From positions 310,001-374,000 of the forward strand of contig MKSN01000001.1 of the NCBI GenBank assembly GCA_001897295.1: a stretch of DNA of 64,000 nucleotides. The letters are read 5' to 3'. The stretch is from Candidatus Saccharibacteria bacterium 49-20. Its GTDB lineage: Bacteria > Patescibacteriota > Saccharimonadia > Saccharimonadales > Saccharimonadaceae. Positions 24,680 through 33,769 of the stretch are shown here, piece by piece; positions within the stretch are counted from its first letter, which is position 1; each line of letters begins with the position of its first letter. A program made the translations under genes and the position numbers. The notes beneath the pieces are model-generated. The model was not told where the DNA came from and did not search any database. It was given only the letters and a program-made list of their open reading frames with translations.

Positions 24680-25606
24680 ATGGATACTGTCTCGACCGAC
24701 ATTATCGAATTTTTCTCTGAACCGAACGCATTTCGCTCGGTTCTTATTTTGGTTATCTGTATCATCGTGGCGTATATTCTGAGTAAATTCCTGGCTGATT
24801 TTATTATTAAAATTGCACAAAAGGTTTCAGTCCGGTCTGATGACGAGACGAATGAAGAGCGTCTCATTAAACTTCGCCAAGTAGAAACGTACCTCAGTGT
24901 TTCCATCGCGGTCGTCCGAGCACTTGTGGTTGCGGTCGTTGCCTACGTCGCCTGGATGCTGATTAGCCCGGTCGCGAGTAGCGGTGCTGCGGCTATCGGT
25001 GCAAGCGCCTTCTTTATCGTCTTCGCGGGCCAAACACTTGGTATGATCCTTCGCGACGTTACTGCCGGTGCAATTATGATTATTGAACAGTGGTTCAACG
25101 TCGGAGACTTTATTAAAGTTGAGCCGTTTATCGATGTTTCTGGTGTCGTAGAGCGTCTGACGCTTCGCTCAACCAAGCTCCGTAGCCTTAACGGTGAGAT
25201 TATATGGATTCACAACCAGCAGATTCAAGCAGCGCACGTCACGCCTCGCGGAGTTCGCACGCTTGCGGTAGACGTGTTCGTGCGCGACAAAGACAAGGGC
25301 CTTCGTACACTTAAAGAGCTTGCGAAAGCTGTCCCCGTGAGCCCTACAATGCTTGCGACGCCACTTAAGGTGAGTAAACCCGAAGAGTGGGGTGGTGGGC
25401 TATGGCGCATTACGGCCGTAGGACAGACCGCACCTGGCCGTGAGTGGCTGATTGAAAAGTTCTTTGTAAATGCAATTGTTGATGTCGATTCGACGGTGCG
25501 CAACAAGATGAACCGTATCTTCGTGTACGAGCCGATTGCCCGTTACGCAGACCCGGTCGCTGACATGAAGTTCAAGCGTGCCGTACGTGCGAATAAGAAT
25601 CAATAA
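24680..25606 (+). CDS. MscS-family small-conductance mechanosensitive channel
   Basis: 308 residues with three membrane segments (about 18-45, 75-97, 103-130) and the beta domain after them. The pore helix region GAAAIGASAFFIVFAGQTLG and the sequence GDFIKVEPFIDVSGVVERL are typical for MscS. It releases osmolytes when turgor rises. TATAAT 24663-24668 is 11 nt before ATG 24680. It is followed by tsaC after 17 nt. Confidence 0.9.
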   Translation: MDTVSTDIIEFFSEPNAFRSVLILVICIIVAYILSKFLADFIIKIAQKVSVRSDDETNEERLIKLRQVETYLSVSIAVVRALVVAVVAYVAWMLISPVASSGAAAIGASAFFIVFAGQTLGMILRDVTAGAIMIIEQWFNVGDFIKVEPFIDVSGVVERLTLRSTKLRSLNGEIIWIHNQQIQAAHVTPRGVRTLAVDVFVRDKDKGLRTLKELAKAVPVSPTMLATPLKVSKPEEWGGGLWRITAVGQTAPGREWLIEKFFVNAIVDVDSTVRNKMNRIFVYEPIARYADPVADMKFKRAVRANKNQ

Positions 25607-25623
25607 GAATATACTTACACCTT

Positions 25624-26166
25624 ATGAACGACGCATTTACAGAAATCACCGACGCACTCGTTAATAAGGGTATTGCCGTGGTGCGCACTGATACGATTTA
25701 CGGTATTATTGCGCTCGCTTCAAGGCAGCGTGCAGTTGAAAAAGTGTATGCCGCCAAGCGCCGCGACCCTTCGAAACAATGTATTATTTTGATTCCTGGC
25801 TCCGGGAGTGTGCGTGAGCACTCTGCGACCATTGCAAAGTACAGCGCGCCAGACCAGCCACCGACATCTATTATTGTGCCTGCGACCAACGAGCACGAAT
25901 GGCTCCTTCGTGGCGGTAACACCATTGCCTATCGAGTTGTCCGCGATGAATTCTTGAAGAAGGTCGTGCAGGCCGTTGGCCCGGTGATTGCGCCGAGCGC
26001 TAATCCCGAAGGCCTACCGCCAGCGAGAACTATCGAAGAGGCGAAAGCGTACTTTGGTGATATGGTTGACGCGTATATTGATGGCGGGGAGGTGCCGACT
26101 GACGTCCAGGCATCACGCATTATTGAAGTGCATCCCGACGGTTCGGTAACCGTTATTCGTAGCTAA
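25624..26166 (+). CDS. tsaC: Threonylcarbamoyl-AMP synthase (TsaC/Sua5/YrdC family)
   Basis: 180 residues, YrdC domain only. VVRTDTIYGIIALAS and KVYAAKRRDPSKQCIILIP form the nucleotide-binding core; IAYRVVRDEFLKKVV and APSANPEGLPPARTIEEA are also typical. It makes threonylcarbamoyl-AMP from threonine, bicarbonate and ATP, the first step of the t6A tRNA modification. TATACT 25610-25615 is 8 nt before ATG, a leaderless pattern. Confidence 0.9.
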   Translation: MNDAFTEITDALVNKGIAVVRTDTIYGIIALASRQRAVEKVYAAKRRDPSKQCIILIPGSGSVREHSATIAKYSAPDQPPTSIIVPATNEHEWLLRGGNTIAYRVVRDEFLKKVVQAVGPVIAPSANPEGLPPARTIEEAKAYFGDMVDAYIDGGEVPTDVQASRIIEVHPDGSVTVIRS

Positions 26167-26196
26167 AAGCGTAAGCGAAATGCTACAATGGCGATA

Positions 26197-27042
26197 ATGA
26201 AATCGCAAAACAGCTCCGCGCTACTCGCTTTGCTTGGTGACGAGGTAATCCACGCCTCTTCTGGCATGACACCCGAAGAGCTGTCGTATCTGTATATCGT
26301 CGCTGAAAGTTCTGTATTTAATTTTGAGGATACACTCGGTGTCTGTGCGGTTGAGCTGCCGTTCGTGTCGGGCGTACACCTTGTCGGCGTTCCAACCAGC
26401 ATCTCGGCCCTTAAATGGCACTTACGTATTGGTAATTATGAAGCGGTCGAGCTAGAAGGTAATTTTAATAATATCTTTTCGTTATTTGCAGAACCGCGCC
26501 AGCAATCACAGGCTCGCTACGTGCTTGACCCAGCTGCCATGGTATTTGTTATGGATTTTTGCTCGAAATATGTATGGGAAATTATTGACGATACGCTCTA
26601 TTTTGTATCCGAGAATACCGTACCGACTTTAGATACCGTGGATGAGTTTGTGCGTCAAATCCGCCCCGCAATTGAAGTTCCTTCAGACCGCGCCCGCAAT
26701 CCCGCAAAACTGCCCTACACAAATGGGTTTGGTCGTAAACTCCATTGCCCACGATGTGCCGAGAAATTAGTACTTGGGCGTGCCTGGATGGCGTGTCCGA
26801 ACGGTCATGGGTTTTTACTTTCAGGTAGCCAACTTATCGATGAGCGAGAGAGCAGCGATACGGTTGAATACGATCCAGCCGCCGCAGCGCAAAATATGAT
26901 TGACGAGCACCTTACGTGCCCCTATTGTGGTGGCGCGATGCAGAAAAATCGCTACCAAACAGGCAATCTTGTGATTGATGTATGTACGCAGTGTCCACAC
27001 CGCTGGCTCGACGGCCCAGAGATTAAACCCATTATTGGGTAA
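26197..27042 (+). CDS. Unknown protein with C-terminal zinc ribbons (zf-TFIIB type)
   Basis: 281 residues from ATG 26197; an ATG at 26188 lies inside the TACAAT box (26184-26189), so the later one is preferred. The N-terminal 170 residues are unrecognised. Two zinc ribbons follow: CPRCAEKLVLGRAWMACPNG and CPYCGGAMQ...CTQCPHRWLDG, the second of TFIIB-type (PF13453-like). Such ribbons bind metal and often nucleic acid or protein. This is one of few cysteine-rich zinc proteins in the window. Confidence 0.75.
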   Translation: MKSQNSSALLALLGDEVIHASSGMTPEELSYLYIVAESSVFNFEDTLGVCAVELPFVSGVHLVGVPTSISALKWHLRIGNYEAVELEGNFNNIFSLFAEPRQQSQARYVLDPAAMVFVMDFCSKYVWEIIDDTLYFVSENTVPTLDTVDEFVRQIRPAIEVPSDRARNPAKLPYTNGFGRKLHCPRCAEKLVLGRAWMACPNGHGFLLSGSQLIDERESSDTVEYDPAAAAQNMIDEHLTCPYCGGAMQKNRYQTGNLVIDVCTQCPHRWLDGPEIKPIIG

Positions 27043-27073
27043 TCGCCCTCAATCTGTTACAATAGGTGAGCTT

Positions 27074-27148
27074 AGGGGCATAGTACAACGGTTAGTATAC
27101 CGGTCTCCAAAACCAGCGATCGAGGTTCGATTCCTCGTGCCCCTGCCA
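27074..27148 (+). tRNA. tRNA-Trp (anticodon CCA)
   Basis: Begins AGGGGCA and ends TGCCCCT-G-CCA with encoded CCA. The anticodon loop CTCCAAA gives CCA, tryptophan, so UGA is not read as Trp. The anticodon stem has one C-A mismatch (CCGGT / ACCAG). Its last 10 nt recur at 30620-30629. 75 nt with CCA. Confidence 0.93.
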
Positions 27149-27160
27149 CGAGATTATAAG

Positions 27161-27191
27161 AAGTCTACCTCCGTTGAGCGTAGACTTTTTT
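27161..27191 (+). terminator. Intrinsic terminator after tRNA-Trp
   Basis: Stem AAGTCTAC 27161-27168 / GTAGACTT 27180-27187 and a T run. Confidence 0.88.
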
Positions 27192-27298
27192 ACTACGAAA
27201 AAGTTTGGTTGTCCTACTACCCCTAAAATAACCCTGTCTGATAAGCTATATTTCTGGCTGAAAATAAACAAAACATACTCGAACTCACATTGAAATAT

Positions 27299-27738
27299 AT
27301 GCGCACACCCGAGGGGTCGAGTGACGTATTTTTGTCTTGGCGACGAGAAGACATGGTGTTTTTTGCTGCTGGCGTGTGCCATATTTTGGCACATATGCTT
27401 CTTTCGCTTCACCCAAACGAGGATTTTGATCTGATTTATATTAAACCTGTCAATAAACAACCTGGCAACCATATGTACGAGAGCGGCGGGACATGGGCGT
27501 TCGGTTTCAACAGGTGGTCGCTCGAAAAAGACCTGCTAAAAGTTAATGAAACGTTTGCAAAAGATAGATATCCAAACTGGAACTATGAGCGCATCGTTAT
27601 AGAGAAGGTTTGCCGGAGTATCTGAAGAATTCTAATCATCTGCGAGCGCCAGAATATTTCCCAGAGCTTCCATGGAAACGATCATATGATTATATTCATA
27701 AGCTTCCCTCGGCTGCACCAGAACCGGGTGTCGCATGA
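27299..27738 (+). pseudogene. Frameshifted gene for an unknown protein
   Basis: From ATG 27299 the frame codes for about 100 sensible residues (MRTPEGSSDVFLSWRRED, GNHMYESGGTWAFGFNRWS, DRYPNWNYERIVIE) and then runs into a stop at 27623. A shift by -1 at about 27604 opens a frame with convincing coding sequence (EGLPEYLKNSNHLRAPEYFP, PWKRSYDYIHKLPSAAPEP) to TGA at 27736-27738. The whole would have about 145 residues. One base has probably been lost, or the read has an error; no clear slippery site is present. Function unknown. The base composition is more AT-rich than the surroundings. Confidence 0.6.
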
Positions 27739-27799
27739 TCGTTTCTGGAAATACTATTATGCAATAAATCGTTTTGGTATTTGTCCGATAGCTCTTGCC

Positions 27800-27839
27800 A
27801 ATATAAATGACATCCTGTCAGATGTTTGTCATTTATATT
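27800..27839. promoter_or_regulatory. 13-bp perfect inverted repeat upstream of clpC
   Basis: AATATAAATGACA (27800-27812) and TGTCATTTATATT (27827-27839), 14 nt apart, stand 22 nt before TATAAT (27862-27867) of clpC. It does not match CIRCE, HAIR or CtsR sites. It could be an operator for a heat-shock regulator or the terminator of the frameshifted gene, though it lacks a T run. Confidence 0.6.
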
Positions 27840-27861
27840 TTATATGTCAAATGCAAAGTAG

Positions 27862-27894
27862 TATAATAGATGCAATGTAGTAGGAGGACCTCAC
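27862..27894 (+). promoter_or_regulatory. clpC -10 box and ribosome binding site
   Basis: TATAAT 27862-27867 and strong AGGAGG 8-9 nt before ATG 27895. Confidence 0.65.
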
Positions 27895-30543
27895 ATGAAT
27901 GAACTTTGTGACATATGTGGCATCAGACCAGTCACTCATCGAGTGCAAGTCACGCAAAATGGCCAGGTGGCCGAACTAAATGTCTGTGACATTGACTACC
28001 AAAGGCTACGGCAACAAGCTGGCTCAAGTTCACCATTCGAGTCATTATTTTCTGGCAGTAACCCATTCAACTCTTTTGAGCAAGCCTTTGCCCGCCCCGA
28101 GCGACAACAGGCTGCAGGCCTTGAAGCACTCTTGTCCGACACTGCCAAGGATATTATCCAAGAAGCCGGTAGTGTGGCGCACAAATTCGGCCGGAGGGAG
28201 GTAGATACTGAGCACTTGCTTTATGCCCTCGCTGACAACGACGTCATTGCTGAAATCCTCAATCAATACAAGCTGAAACCGAGTGATATTAAGGGCTATA
28301 TTGATGCTAATGCGCCAAAAGGTAAGCAAACTACTACTGAAGATGAGATGGGTGTCAGCCCGCGTGTTAAAAGCGTACTGCAAAGCGCCTACCAAATTTC
28401 GCGCGAACTCGGCCACAGCTACATCGGCCCAGAGCACCTTTTGATTGCACTTGCCACCGAGCCTGACGGCCTGGCACACGAGGTGCTCGAAAAGTATGGC
28501 TTGAGTCCTGAAAGTCTCCGTGCCAAAACAACCAAAGTGGTCGGGCAAGGAGCTGAGGGTGGTAAGGTTGAAACTCAGACGAACACACCACAGCTCGATA
28601 AATACTCGCGCGACCTGACGCAACTTGCCAAGGCTGGTAAACTTGACCCAGTAATTGGCCGAAACGATGAAATTCAAACGACTATCGAAATTTTAAGTCG
28701 CCGCACCAAAAACAACCCCTTGCTGATTGGTGAGCCGGGCGTCGGTAAAACTGCTATCGTCGAAGGCTTGGCACAGCGAATTGAAGCAAAAGAAGTACCT
28801 GAGGTGCTTGAGGGTAAACGCGTCGTTGAACTTTCACTTATGAGTGTGATTGCTGGAGCCAAATATAAGGGTGAATTTGAGGAGCGTATTAAGGCTGTCA
28901 TCGATGAGATCGTCGAGCACAAAGACGAGTTAATTGTGTTTGTGGACGAGGTGCATACTATGGTAGGTGCGGGTGGTGGCGGTTCTGAGGGCGGCATGGA
29001 TGTCAGCAACATCATGAAACCGGCACTCGCCCGCGGCGAACTGCATCTTATCGGGGCAACAACCTTGAATGAATATCAAAAATACATCGAGAAGGATAGT
29101 GCTCTCGAGCGACGGTTCCAGCCCGTTATGGTGCCAGAGCCGACGATTGAGCAAGCGATTGAGATCATTCGCGGCCTCCGCGACAGCTATGAAGCCCATC
29201 ACAAAGTTAAGATTGATGATTCAGCCGTCACTTCCGCCGTTTACTTGAGTGGTCGTTATATTACATCTCGGTTCCTACCTGATAAAGCCATTGACTTGAT
29301 TGACCAAGCTGCAGCTCGCGTACGCATTGCCAGCGATACACGCTCAGCCGAAATTGCTAAATACGAAGATGATATTGCCCGTCTTTCGCGCGAAGAAGAG
29401 TCAGCTCGCAATCACAAGAAAGCCGATGAAGCCAAGAAACTGAAAAAAGAAATTGAGACTCTGACAAAGCAAAAAGATGAGTTAATGGAAGCTTGGAAGC
29501 GCGAGAAAGGTGTTTCGACAGCCGTAGTCACTAGTGCTGACATCGCCCAGGTTGTGAGCAAACTCACCGGTGTGCCGGTTACTGAGCTCACCGAAGAAGA
29601 GAAGCAAAAGCTATTAACACTTGAAGATAAGATTCACCAACGGGTTGTTGGTCAAAACGAAGCCGTTCAGGCAGTGAGCGACGCGGTTCGTTTGTCGCGT
29701 GCTGGACTGACACAGGGTTATCGTCCAATCGCAAACTTCCTCTTCCTTGGCCCAACCGGTGTTGGTAAAACAGAGCTTGCTAAAGCCTTGGCTTGGTCAG
29801 TCTTTGGTGATGAAGATGCTATGATTCGTATCGACATGAGCGAATATATGGAGCGCCATGCTGTTAGTCGTCTTGTCGGTGCGCCTCCAGGGTACGTCGG
29901 CTATGATGAGGGTGGTCAGCTCACTGAAGCAGTGCGCCGCCGTCCGTACAGCGTCATTTTGCTTGACGAAATAGAGAAAGCTCACCCAGATGTTTATAAC
30001 ATTCTGTTGCAAGTTTTTGACGATGGTCGGTTAACCGACGGTAAGGGTCGTGTAGTGGATTTTACGAACACGATTATTATTGCTACCAGCAACCTTGGTA
30101 GTGCCCTAATTATCGAAAACGATAAAGCCACAGGCAAAGATAAGAAAGATAAAAAGGCGCTGAAAGCCGAGCTCATGGAAGTGCTGCGCGGCCATTTCCG
30201 TCCGGAGTTTATAAACCGCATCGACGATATTATCGTCTTTGACAGTCTGAATGAAGACGAGATTAAAAACATCGTCCGTTTGCAGCTCGAAAAAGTCGCC
30301 CAGCTACTTGCCGAAAAAGGTGTATCTATTACGTTTAGTGACGCACTAGTAGATGATCTTGCGAAGCGTGGATACCAACCAGAATTTGGTGCCCGCGAAC
30401 TACGCCGTCTCATCAAAACCGACATCGAAAACTTGTTAGCCCGTAAACTGCTTGCGGGAGAGCTTAAAGAAGGTGCTCGTGTCATCGTAAATTACTCACC
30501 CAAAGATGGAGTAACTATTGATCAGGTAAAGTCACGCAAATAG
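27895..30543 (+). CDS. clpC: ClpC/ClpE-type AAA+ unfoldase
   Basis: 882 residues. An N-terminal zinc-finger-like part ([11 protein letters not shown]...NVCDIDY) resembles ClpE/McsA but the fourth Cys is Asp. Next comes the double ClpN repeat (about 75-210), AAA-1 with GEPGVGKT and FVDEVHTM, a short coiled-coil middle domain (about 480-560), and AAA-2 with [13 protein letters not shown] and [12 protein letters not shown]. It unfolds proteins for ClpP or for refolding; a ClpP partner is not in the window. It has its own promoter with an upstream inverted repeat and lies between a tRNA-Trp gene and a copy of its 3' end. Confidence 0.93.
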   Translation: MNELCDICGIRPVTHRVQVTQNGQVAELNVCDIDYQRLRQQAGSSSPFESLFSGSNPFNSFEQAFARPERQQAAGLEALLSDTAKDIIQEAGSVAHKFGRREVDTEHLLYALADNDVIAEILNQYKLKPSDIKGYIDANAPKGKQTTTEDEMGVSPRVKSVLQSAYQISRELGHSYIGPEHLLIALATEPDGLAHEVLEKYGLSPESLRAKTTKVVGQGAEGGKVETQTNTPQLDKYSRDLTQLAKAGKLDPVIGRNDEIQTTIEILSRRTKNNPLLIGEPGVGKTAIVEGLAQRIEAKEVPEVLEGKRVVELSLMSVIAGAKYKGEFEERIKAVIDEIVEHKDELIVFVDEVHTMVGAGGGGSEGGMDVSNIMKPALARGELHLIGATTLNEYQKYIEKDSALERRFQPVMVPEPTIEQAIEIIRGLRDSYEAHHKVKIDDSAVTSAVYLSGRYITSRFLPDKAIDLIDQAAARVRIASDTRSAEIAKYEDDIARLSREEESARNHKKADEAKKLKKEIETLTKQKDELMEAWKREKGVSTAVVTSADIAQVVSKLTGVPVTELTEEEKQKLLTLEDKIHQRVVGQNEAVQAVSDAVRLSRAGLTQGYRPIANFLFLGPTGVGKTELAKALAWSVFGDEDAMIRIDMSEYMERHAVSRLVGAPPGYVGYDEGGQLTEAVRRRPYSVILLDEIEKAHPDVYNILLQVFDDGRLTDGKGRVVDFTNTIIIATSNLGSALIIENDKATGKDKKDKKALKAELMEVLRGHFRPEFINRIDDIIVFDSLNEDEIKNIVRLQLEKVAQLLAEKGVSITFSDALVDDLAKRGYQPEFGARELRRLIKTDIENLLARKLLAGELKEGARVIVNYSPKDGVTIDQVKSRK

Positions 30544-30619
30544 TACTATAAGAGGATCATATTACCATAAACCCCCTGAAGACTATTTAGCTCGCGGTAC
30601 GTTCGATAATCATCCTTCA

Positions 30620-30629
30620 GCCCCTGCCA
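30620..30629 (+). repeat. Copy of the tRNA-Trp 3' end (possible attachment-site remnant)
   Basis: GCCCCTGCCA here equals the last 10 nt of tRNA-Trp (27139-27148). GTTCGAT precedes both, at 27125 and 30601, with different spacing. The segment between holds the frameshifted gene and clpC. No integrase is seen, so this is only a hint of an integrated element. Confidence 0.4.
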
Positions 30630-30638
30630 TAAAAAATT

Positions 30639-30664
30639 GATCAGCATTTGCTGGTCTTTTTTTT
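30639..30664 (+). terminator. Intrinsic terminator before the Nudix gene
   Basis: Stem GATCAGC 30639-30645 / GCTGGTC 30650-30656 (one G-T pair) followed by eight T. Confidence 0.85.
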
Positions 30665-30678
30665 GCTATACTTGCCCT

Positions 30679-31221
30679 ATGGCCCACATCCACACCAACC
30701 CAGGCGAACACGACCTTACGACGAGCGCCTTTGTGGTGCGTGATGATCTTGAAACGCCAAAACTCTTGCTGCATATGCATAAGAAGCTTCACGTATTGCT
30801 CCAGCCAGGTGGTCACGTAGAGCTGCGTGAAGACCCATGGCAGGCGATTACCCATGAACTAAAAGAGGAATCTGGGTATGCGCTCGAAGAGCTTGAAATT
30901 CTTCAGCCCAAAGGCGCCCTCCGCCAGGTTACGAATGCGAAACTTCACCCAGTTCCTGTTGTTGTGAACACTCATAATTTCGACGACGAAGGCACTCACA
31001 AGCATACCGATATATCATTTGCATTTCTTGCCCACGATGCACCCAAATCTCAGCCCGAAGAAGGGGAGTCGAACGACATTCGATGGTTGAGTCTTGAGGA
31101 ACTCTCCGCACTAGATTCAAGCGAGATTTTTGAGAATGTAAGGGAAATTGGTAAGTACGTTTTGACGCATGTATATCAAGGGTGGGAACGATTCGACGCG
31201 ACCCGAGTGAGTAGTGTTTAG
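30679..31221 (+). CDS. Nudix hydrolase
   Basis: 180 residues from ATG 30679; TATACT 30667-30672 is 6 nt upstream, so leaderless. The Nudix box reads GGHVELREDPWQAITHELKE ESG, with His in place of the usual Arg of REUXEE. Nudix enzymes cleave nucleoside diphosphates linked to another group; the substrate here is unknown. It overlaps or touches the next gene, an ATP-grasp protein, and is probably co-transcribed with it. Confidence 0.85.
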   Translation: MAHIHTNPGEHDLTTSAFVVRDDLETPKLLLHMHKKLHVLLQPGGHVELREDPWQAITHELKEESGYALEELEILQPKGALRQVTNAKLHPVPVVVNTHNFDDEGTHKHTDISFAFLAHDAPKSQPEEGESNDIRWLSLEELSALDSSEIFENVREIGKYVLTHVYQGWERFDATRVSSV

Positions 31222-31225
31222 AGCA

Positions 31226-31999
31226 ATGAAGCATCTTGTACTTACCGTCACGCCCGACTCTTCTATTCAACTACTCAAAGAGTATGCCGATGTAGTCATA
31301 CTAGACGATGTTCCTCAATTTAAGGCTCAGTATTATGATACGATATACATTCGTAGCCACTTTGCAACTCCCGGTCTGGCACCACAAGACTTCCAAGTTC
31401 AGATAGAGAGTATTGTTAAGCAACTCCTTGCTATTAATCCTCACATCCGCGCGATCGATCAAATGAGCACCGTTGAGCAAATAGTAACATTTGAAGATAA
31501 GTTCAATCAATACGAGTTATTTTCTGGATTTTTTCCAAAAACACTCCTATACCAAAACCCTAGCGATATCGCACAATTTGCTCGGCCAATTTATAAAAAG
31601 CGTGTTTCCTCGAGGGGAGCTGGCGTCACCTGGGATCAGAATGTGGCTTCTAGCGAATCAAATGAGTGGCTTATTCAAGAGTCACTTGATATTGACGAAG
31701 AACTTCGCGTGTACGTTATCCGGGGCCTTGTACATCCCGTAGCAGCCGTGCATAAAAGCCTGACAGCAACACAAAGAGTAGAGGTGAGCAACTCTAGGGC
31801 ATTAACGGAGAAGGAAATAGAGTACGCGAGCCAATTGATGCAACAAGCGCCCCAAATTGATATTGCAGGCATCGATATGGCACGAACTAAGGATGGATCG
31901 TACTGGGTAATGGAAGTGAACCGCTCTCCTGGTTTTGCAAAGTTCTTCCAAAGCACAGGGAGTAACCTTGCTGAAAAACTCTACACTTCACTTTCATAA
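31226..31999 (+). CDS. RimK-like ATP-grasp protein
   Basis: 257 residues from ATG 31226; a GTG at 31214 in frame overlaps the Nudix gene. The C-terminal half has ATP-grasp features: YKKRVSSRGAGVTW for the Gly loop, WLIQESLDIDEELRVYVI, and DIAGIDMARTKDGSYWVMEV followed by NRSPGF, with the metal-binding Glu and Asn. Such enzymes ligate an amine to a carboxylate using ATP (for example glutamate ligases). The substrate is unknown. Confidence 0.75.
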   Translation: MKHLVLTVTPDSSIQLLKEYADVVILDDVPQFKAQYYDTIYIRSHFATPGLAPQDFQVQIESIVKQLLAINPHIRAIDQMSTVEQIVTFEDKFNQYELFSGFFPKTLLYQNPSDIAQFARPIYKKRVSSRGAGVTWDQNVASSESNEWLIQESLDIDEELRVYVIRGLVHPVAAVHKSLTATQRVEVSNSRALTEKEIEYASQLMQQAPQIDIAGIDMARTKDGSYWVMEVNRSPGFAKFFQSTGSNLAEKLYTSLS

Positions 32000-32034
32000 C
32001 ACGCAGCCAATAGTAATCTTGGTATGATAGAGGC

Positions 32035-32811
32035 ATGGACGTGAAAAACAATCTCGACGCACTCTTAGGTGCCGTAAAGCAGGCCAACCAAGCAATCCTG
32101 AATATCTACGATAAGCCGTCATTTGATGTAGAAAATAAAGCTGACGATTCTCCCATTACCGAAGCCGACAAGGCGTCACATCTCATTCTGATCAGCGCAA
32201 TTGCTGAGCTATTTCCCGACACACCCATTGTCAGTGAAGAGGACGACCATAATGATACGTTTGAGAAACTTCAAAGTGATGCGTTTTGGCTCATCGACCC
32301 ACTTGATGGCACGAAAGAATTCGTAAATAAAAATGGCCAGTTTAGCGTATGCATCGCGCTCGTGAAGCACGGAAGGCCTTTCTTTGGTATCGTATCCATC
32401 CCTACGCAAGATACTTTGTACTACGGTGGCCCTGAATTCGGCTCTTTTAAACAGATTGCGAGGGGCGAGCCTGAAGTCGTCCAGGTAGCACCGGAGCCCA
32501 CAAATATCGTTACGGCGAGCTTATCGCACCTTAACGAAGCGACCGAACGCTACATCGGGCAACACTACCCAGATGCTACCATTGCTCGCGCGGGCTCGTC
32601 ACTCAAAGCGATGATGGTCGCCGAGGGCCTTGCCGATGCGCAGCCGGTACTGGGCGGGCAAATGAAGCTATGGGACTTAGCTGCGGGTCACGCAATTGTA
32701 GTGGGCGCGGGCGGATTTGTATCTCGACCCGACGGTGGCGAGGTGAACTATCAACTTACCGACACTCTATTAGTCGGCGACTTTGTGACAAGGGCCACCG
32801 AAGCGCTCTAA
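32035..32811 (+). CDS. cysQ: CysQ/inositol-monophosphatase-family phosphatase (3'(2'),5'-bisphosphate nucleotidase)
   Basis: 258 residues. Metal-site motifs DSPITEADKASH, SEED and WLIDPLDGTKEFVNKNGQF plus WDLAAGHAIVVGAGG near the end are those of CysQ. It hydrolyses 3'-phosphoadenosine 5'-phosphate to AMP, or related phosphates. TATGAT 32023-32028 is 6 nt before ATG, a leaderless pattern. Sulfate-assimilation genes are not seen nearby, so PAP recycling or a sugar phosphate are both possible. Confidence 0.88.
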   Translation: MDVKNNLDALLGAVKQANQAILNIYDKPSFDVENKADDSPITEADKASHLILISAIAELFPDTPIVSEEDDHNDTFEKLQSDAFWLIDPLDGTKEFVNKNGQFSVCIALVKHGRPFFGIVSIPTQDTLYYGGPEFGSFKQIARGEPEVVQVAPEPTNIVTASLSHLNEATERYIGQHYPDATIARAGSSLKAMMVAEGLADAQPVLGGQMKLWDLAAGHAIVVGAGGFVSRPDGGEVNYQLTDTLLVGDFVTRATEAL

Positions 32812-32830
32812 GGGCTGCTATACTAAGTTG

Positions 32831-33304
32831 ATGATAAAAGGGTTGGGCACTCAAGAAACCGAACGCGGCTTTACTATTGTGGAGCTGCTTATTGTAGTGG
32901 TAGTGATTGCGATTCTTGCCGCAATTACAGTTGTTTCGTACACCGGCATCAGTCAGCGAGCTAAGACGTCTCGTAGCCTCTCGACGACAGAGCAGGTGCG
33001 CAGCAAGGCGGCGGTATGGAATTCACTCTTGAATAGCTATCCCGACCTCGCACAGCTGCGAACGAACTCTCTAGCGCCACCTAATATAGATACTGCAGGC
33101 GGAGCAACGGGCCCTATCGAAGCAAAGTTATCGAGTCCCGGGGTTGCCATGGGCGCGACAATCGATGAGGTGCGCGCTGATAACGGCAACACCGTGTATT
33201 ACGCTCCCTGCTGGGACGGTACGCGCTTTTCTGGTGCAAATATCTCGTACTGGAATTACTCTACGAACTCGGCCGTCAATATGGTGACAGGCAATTGCCC
33301 TTAA
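32831..33304 (+). CDS. Type IV pilin-like protein 1
   Basis: 157 residues from ATG 32831. A short basic leader ends in Gly before FTIVELLIVVVVIAILAAIT, the prepilin cleavage site and N-terminal helix with Glu5. The rest is a small outer domain with two cysteines near the end. It needs a prepilin peptidase and assembly ATPases encoded elsewhere. TATACT 32819-32824 is 6 nt upstream. Two more pilin genes lie at 41794 and 46452. Confidence 0.88.
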   Translation: MIKGLGTQETERGFTIVELLIVVVVIAILAAITVVSYTGISQRAKTSRSLSTTEQVRSKAAVWNSLLNSYPDLAQLRTNSLAPPNIDTAGGATGPIEAKLSSPGVAMGATIDEVRADNGNTVYYAPCWDGTRFSGANISYWNYSTNSAVNMVTGNCP

Positions 33305-33354
33305 CACCTCTAATATTTTGACCATAGTTATTTAAAATGGTATAATAGTATCAA

Positions 33355-33750
33355 ATGAAGCAATTCACCCGGAGGGTGCGTCGATATGGACGCGCCTTTT
33401 TTAATATCAAAACACTCGTTGCACTTTGCGGCATCATTCTTAGCATCGTATTGCACGAGTTATTTCATATTGTGATGCACTGGGGGGCGATTCAAAAAGT
33501 AGAGGTGTTTACGGGTCACGGCGCACTCGTTTCAATCACTTCAAGCGTGCCTCATGGCTATAACATTCAGCATGAGGAGCTCGTCGCCTATGGCATCACA
33601 CTCGTCACAATTCTTATCACCGCAGCTATTATTGGCGCGATGCATGACAAAAAAGACCATCGAACCGCACTGCAAATCATTTTCCCGGGTAAAACTGGCG
33701 TGAGTACCCGTGAGTTCTATGAACTTGCCGCGCGTATTAACCTTATCTAA
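33355..33750 (+). CDS. Small membrane protein with HExxH motif
   Basis: 131 residues. A basic N-terminus is followed by a membrane segment that contains HELFHIVMHWG, then a short outer loop and a second membrane segment (about 80-100). HExxH within a membrane helix recalls site-2-type (M50) proteases, but the protein is much shorter and the second metal motif is not evident. TTGACC, 17 nt and TATAAT (33341-33346) lie just before ATG (8 nt gap). Confidence 0.7.
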   Translation: MKQFTRRVRRYGRAFFNIKTLVALCGIILSIVLHELFHIVMHWGAIQKVEVFTGHGALVSITSSVPHGYNIQHEELVAYGITLVTILITAAIIGAMHDKKDHRTALQIIFPGKTGVSTREFYELAARINLI

Positions 33751-33769
33751 GGTCTGTTACGATAGGTAT

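Noticed and set aside
27604-27623. Programmed -1 frameshift in the 27299 gene
   Set aside because: No slippery heptamer and no clear stimulatory hairpin directly downstream; a lost base is simpler.
30571-30629. A tmRNA or second tRNA ending in GCCCCTGCCA
   Set aside because: No matching 5' acceptor arm (AGGGGCA) or anticodon arm is found upstream; only the 3' end resembles tRNA-Trp.
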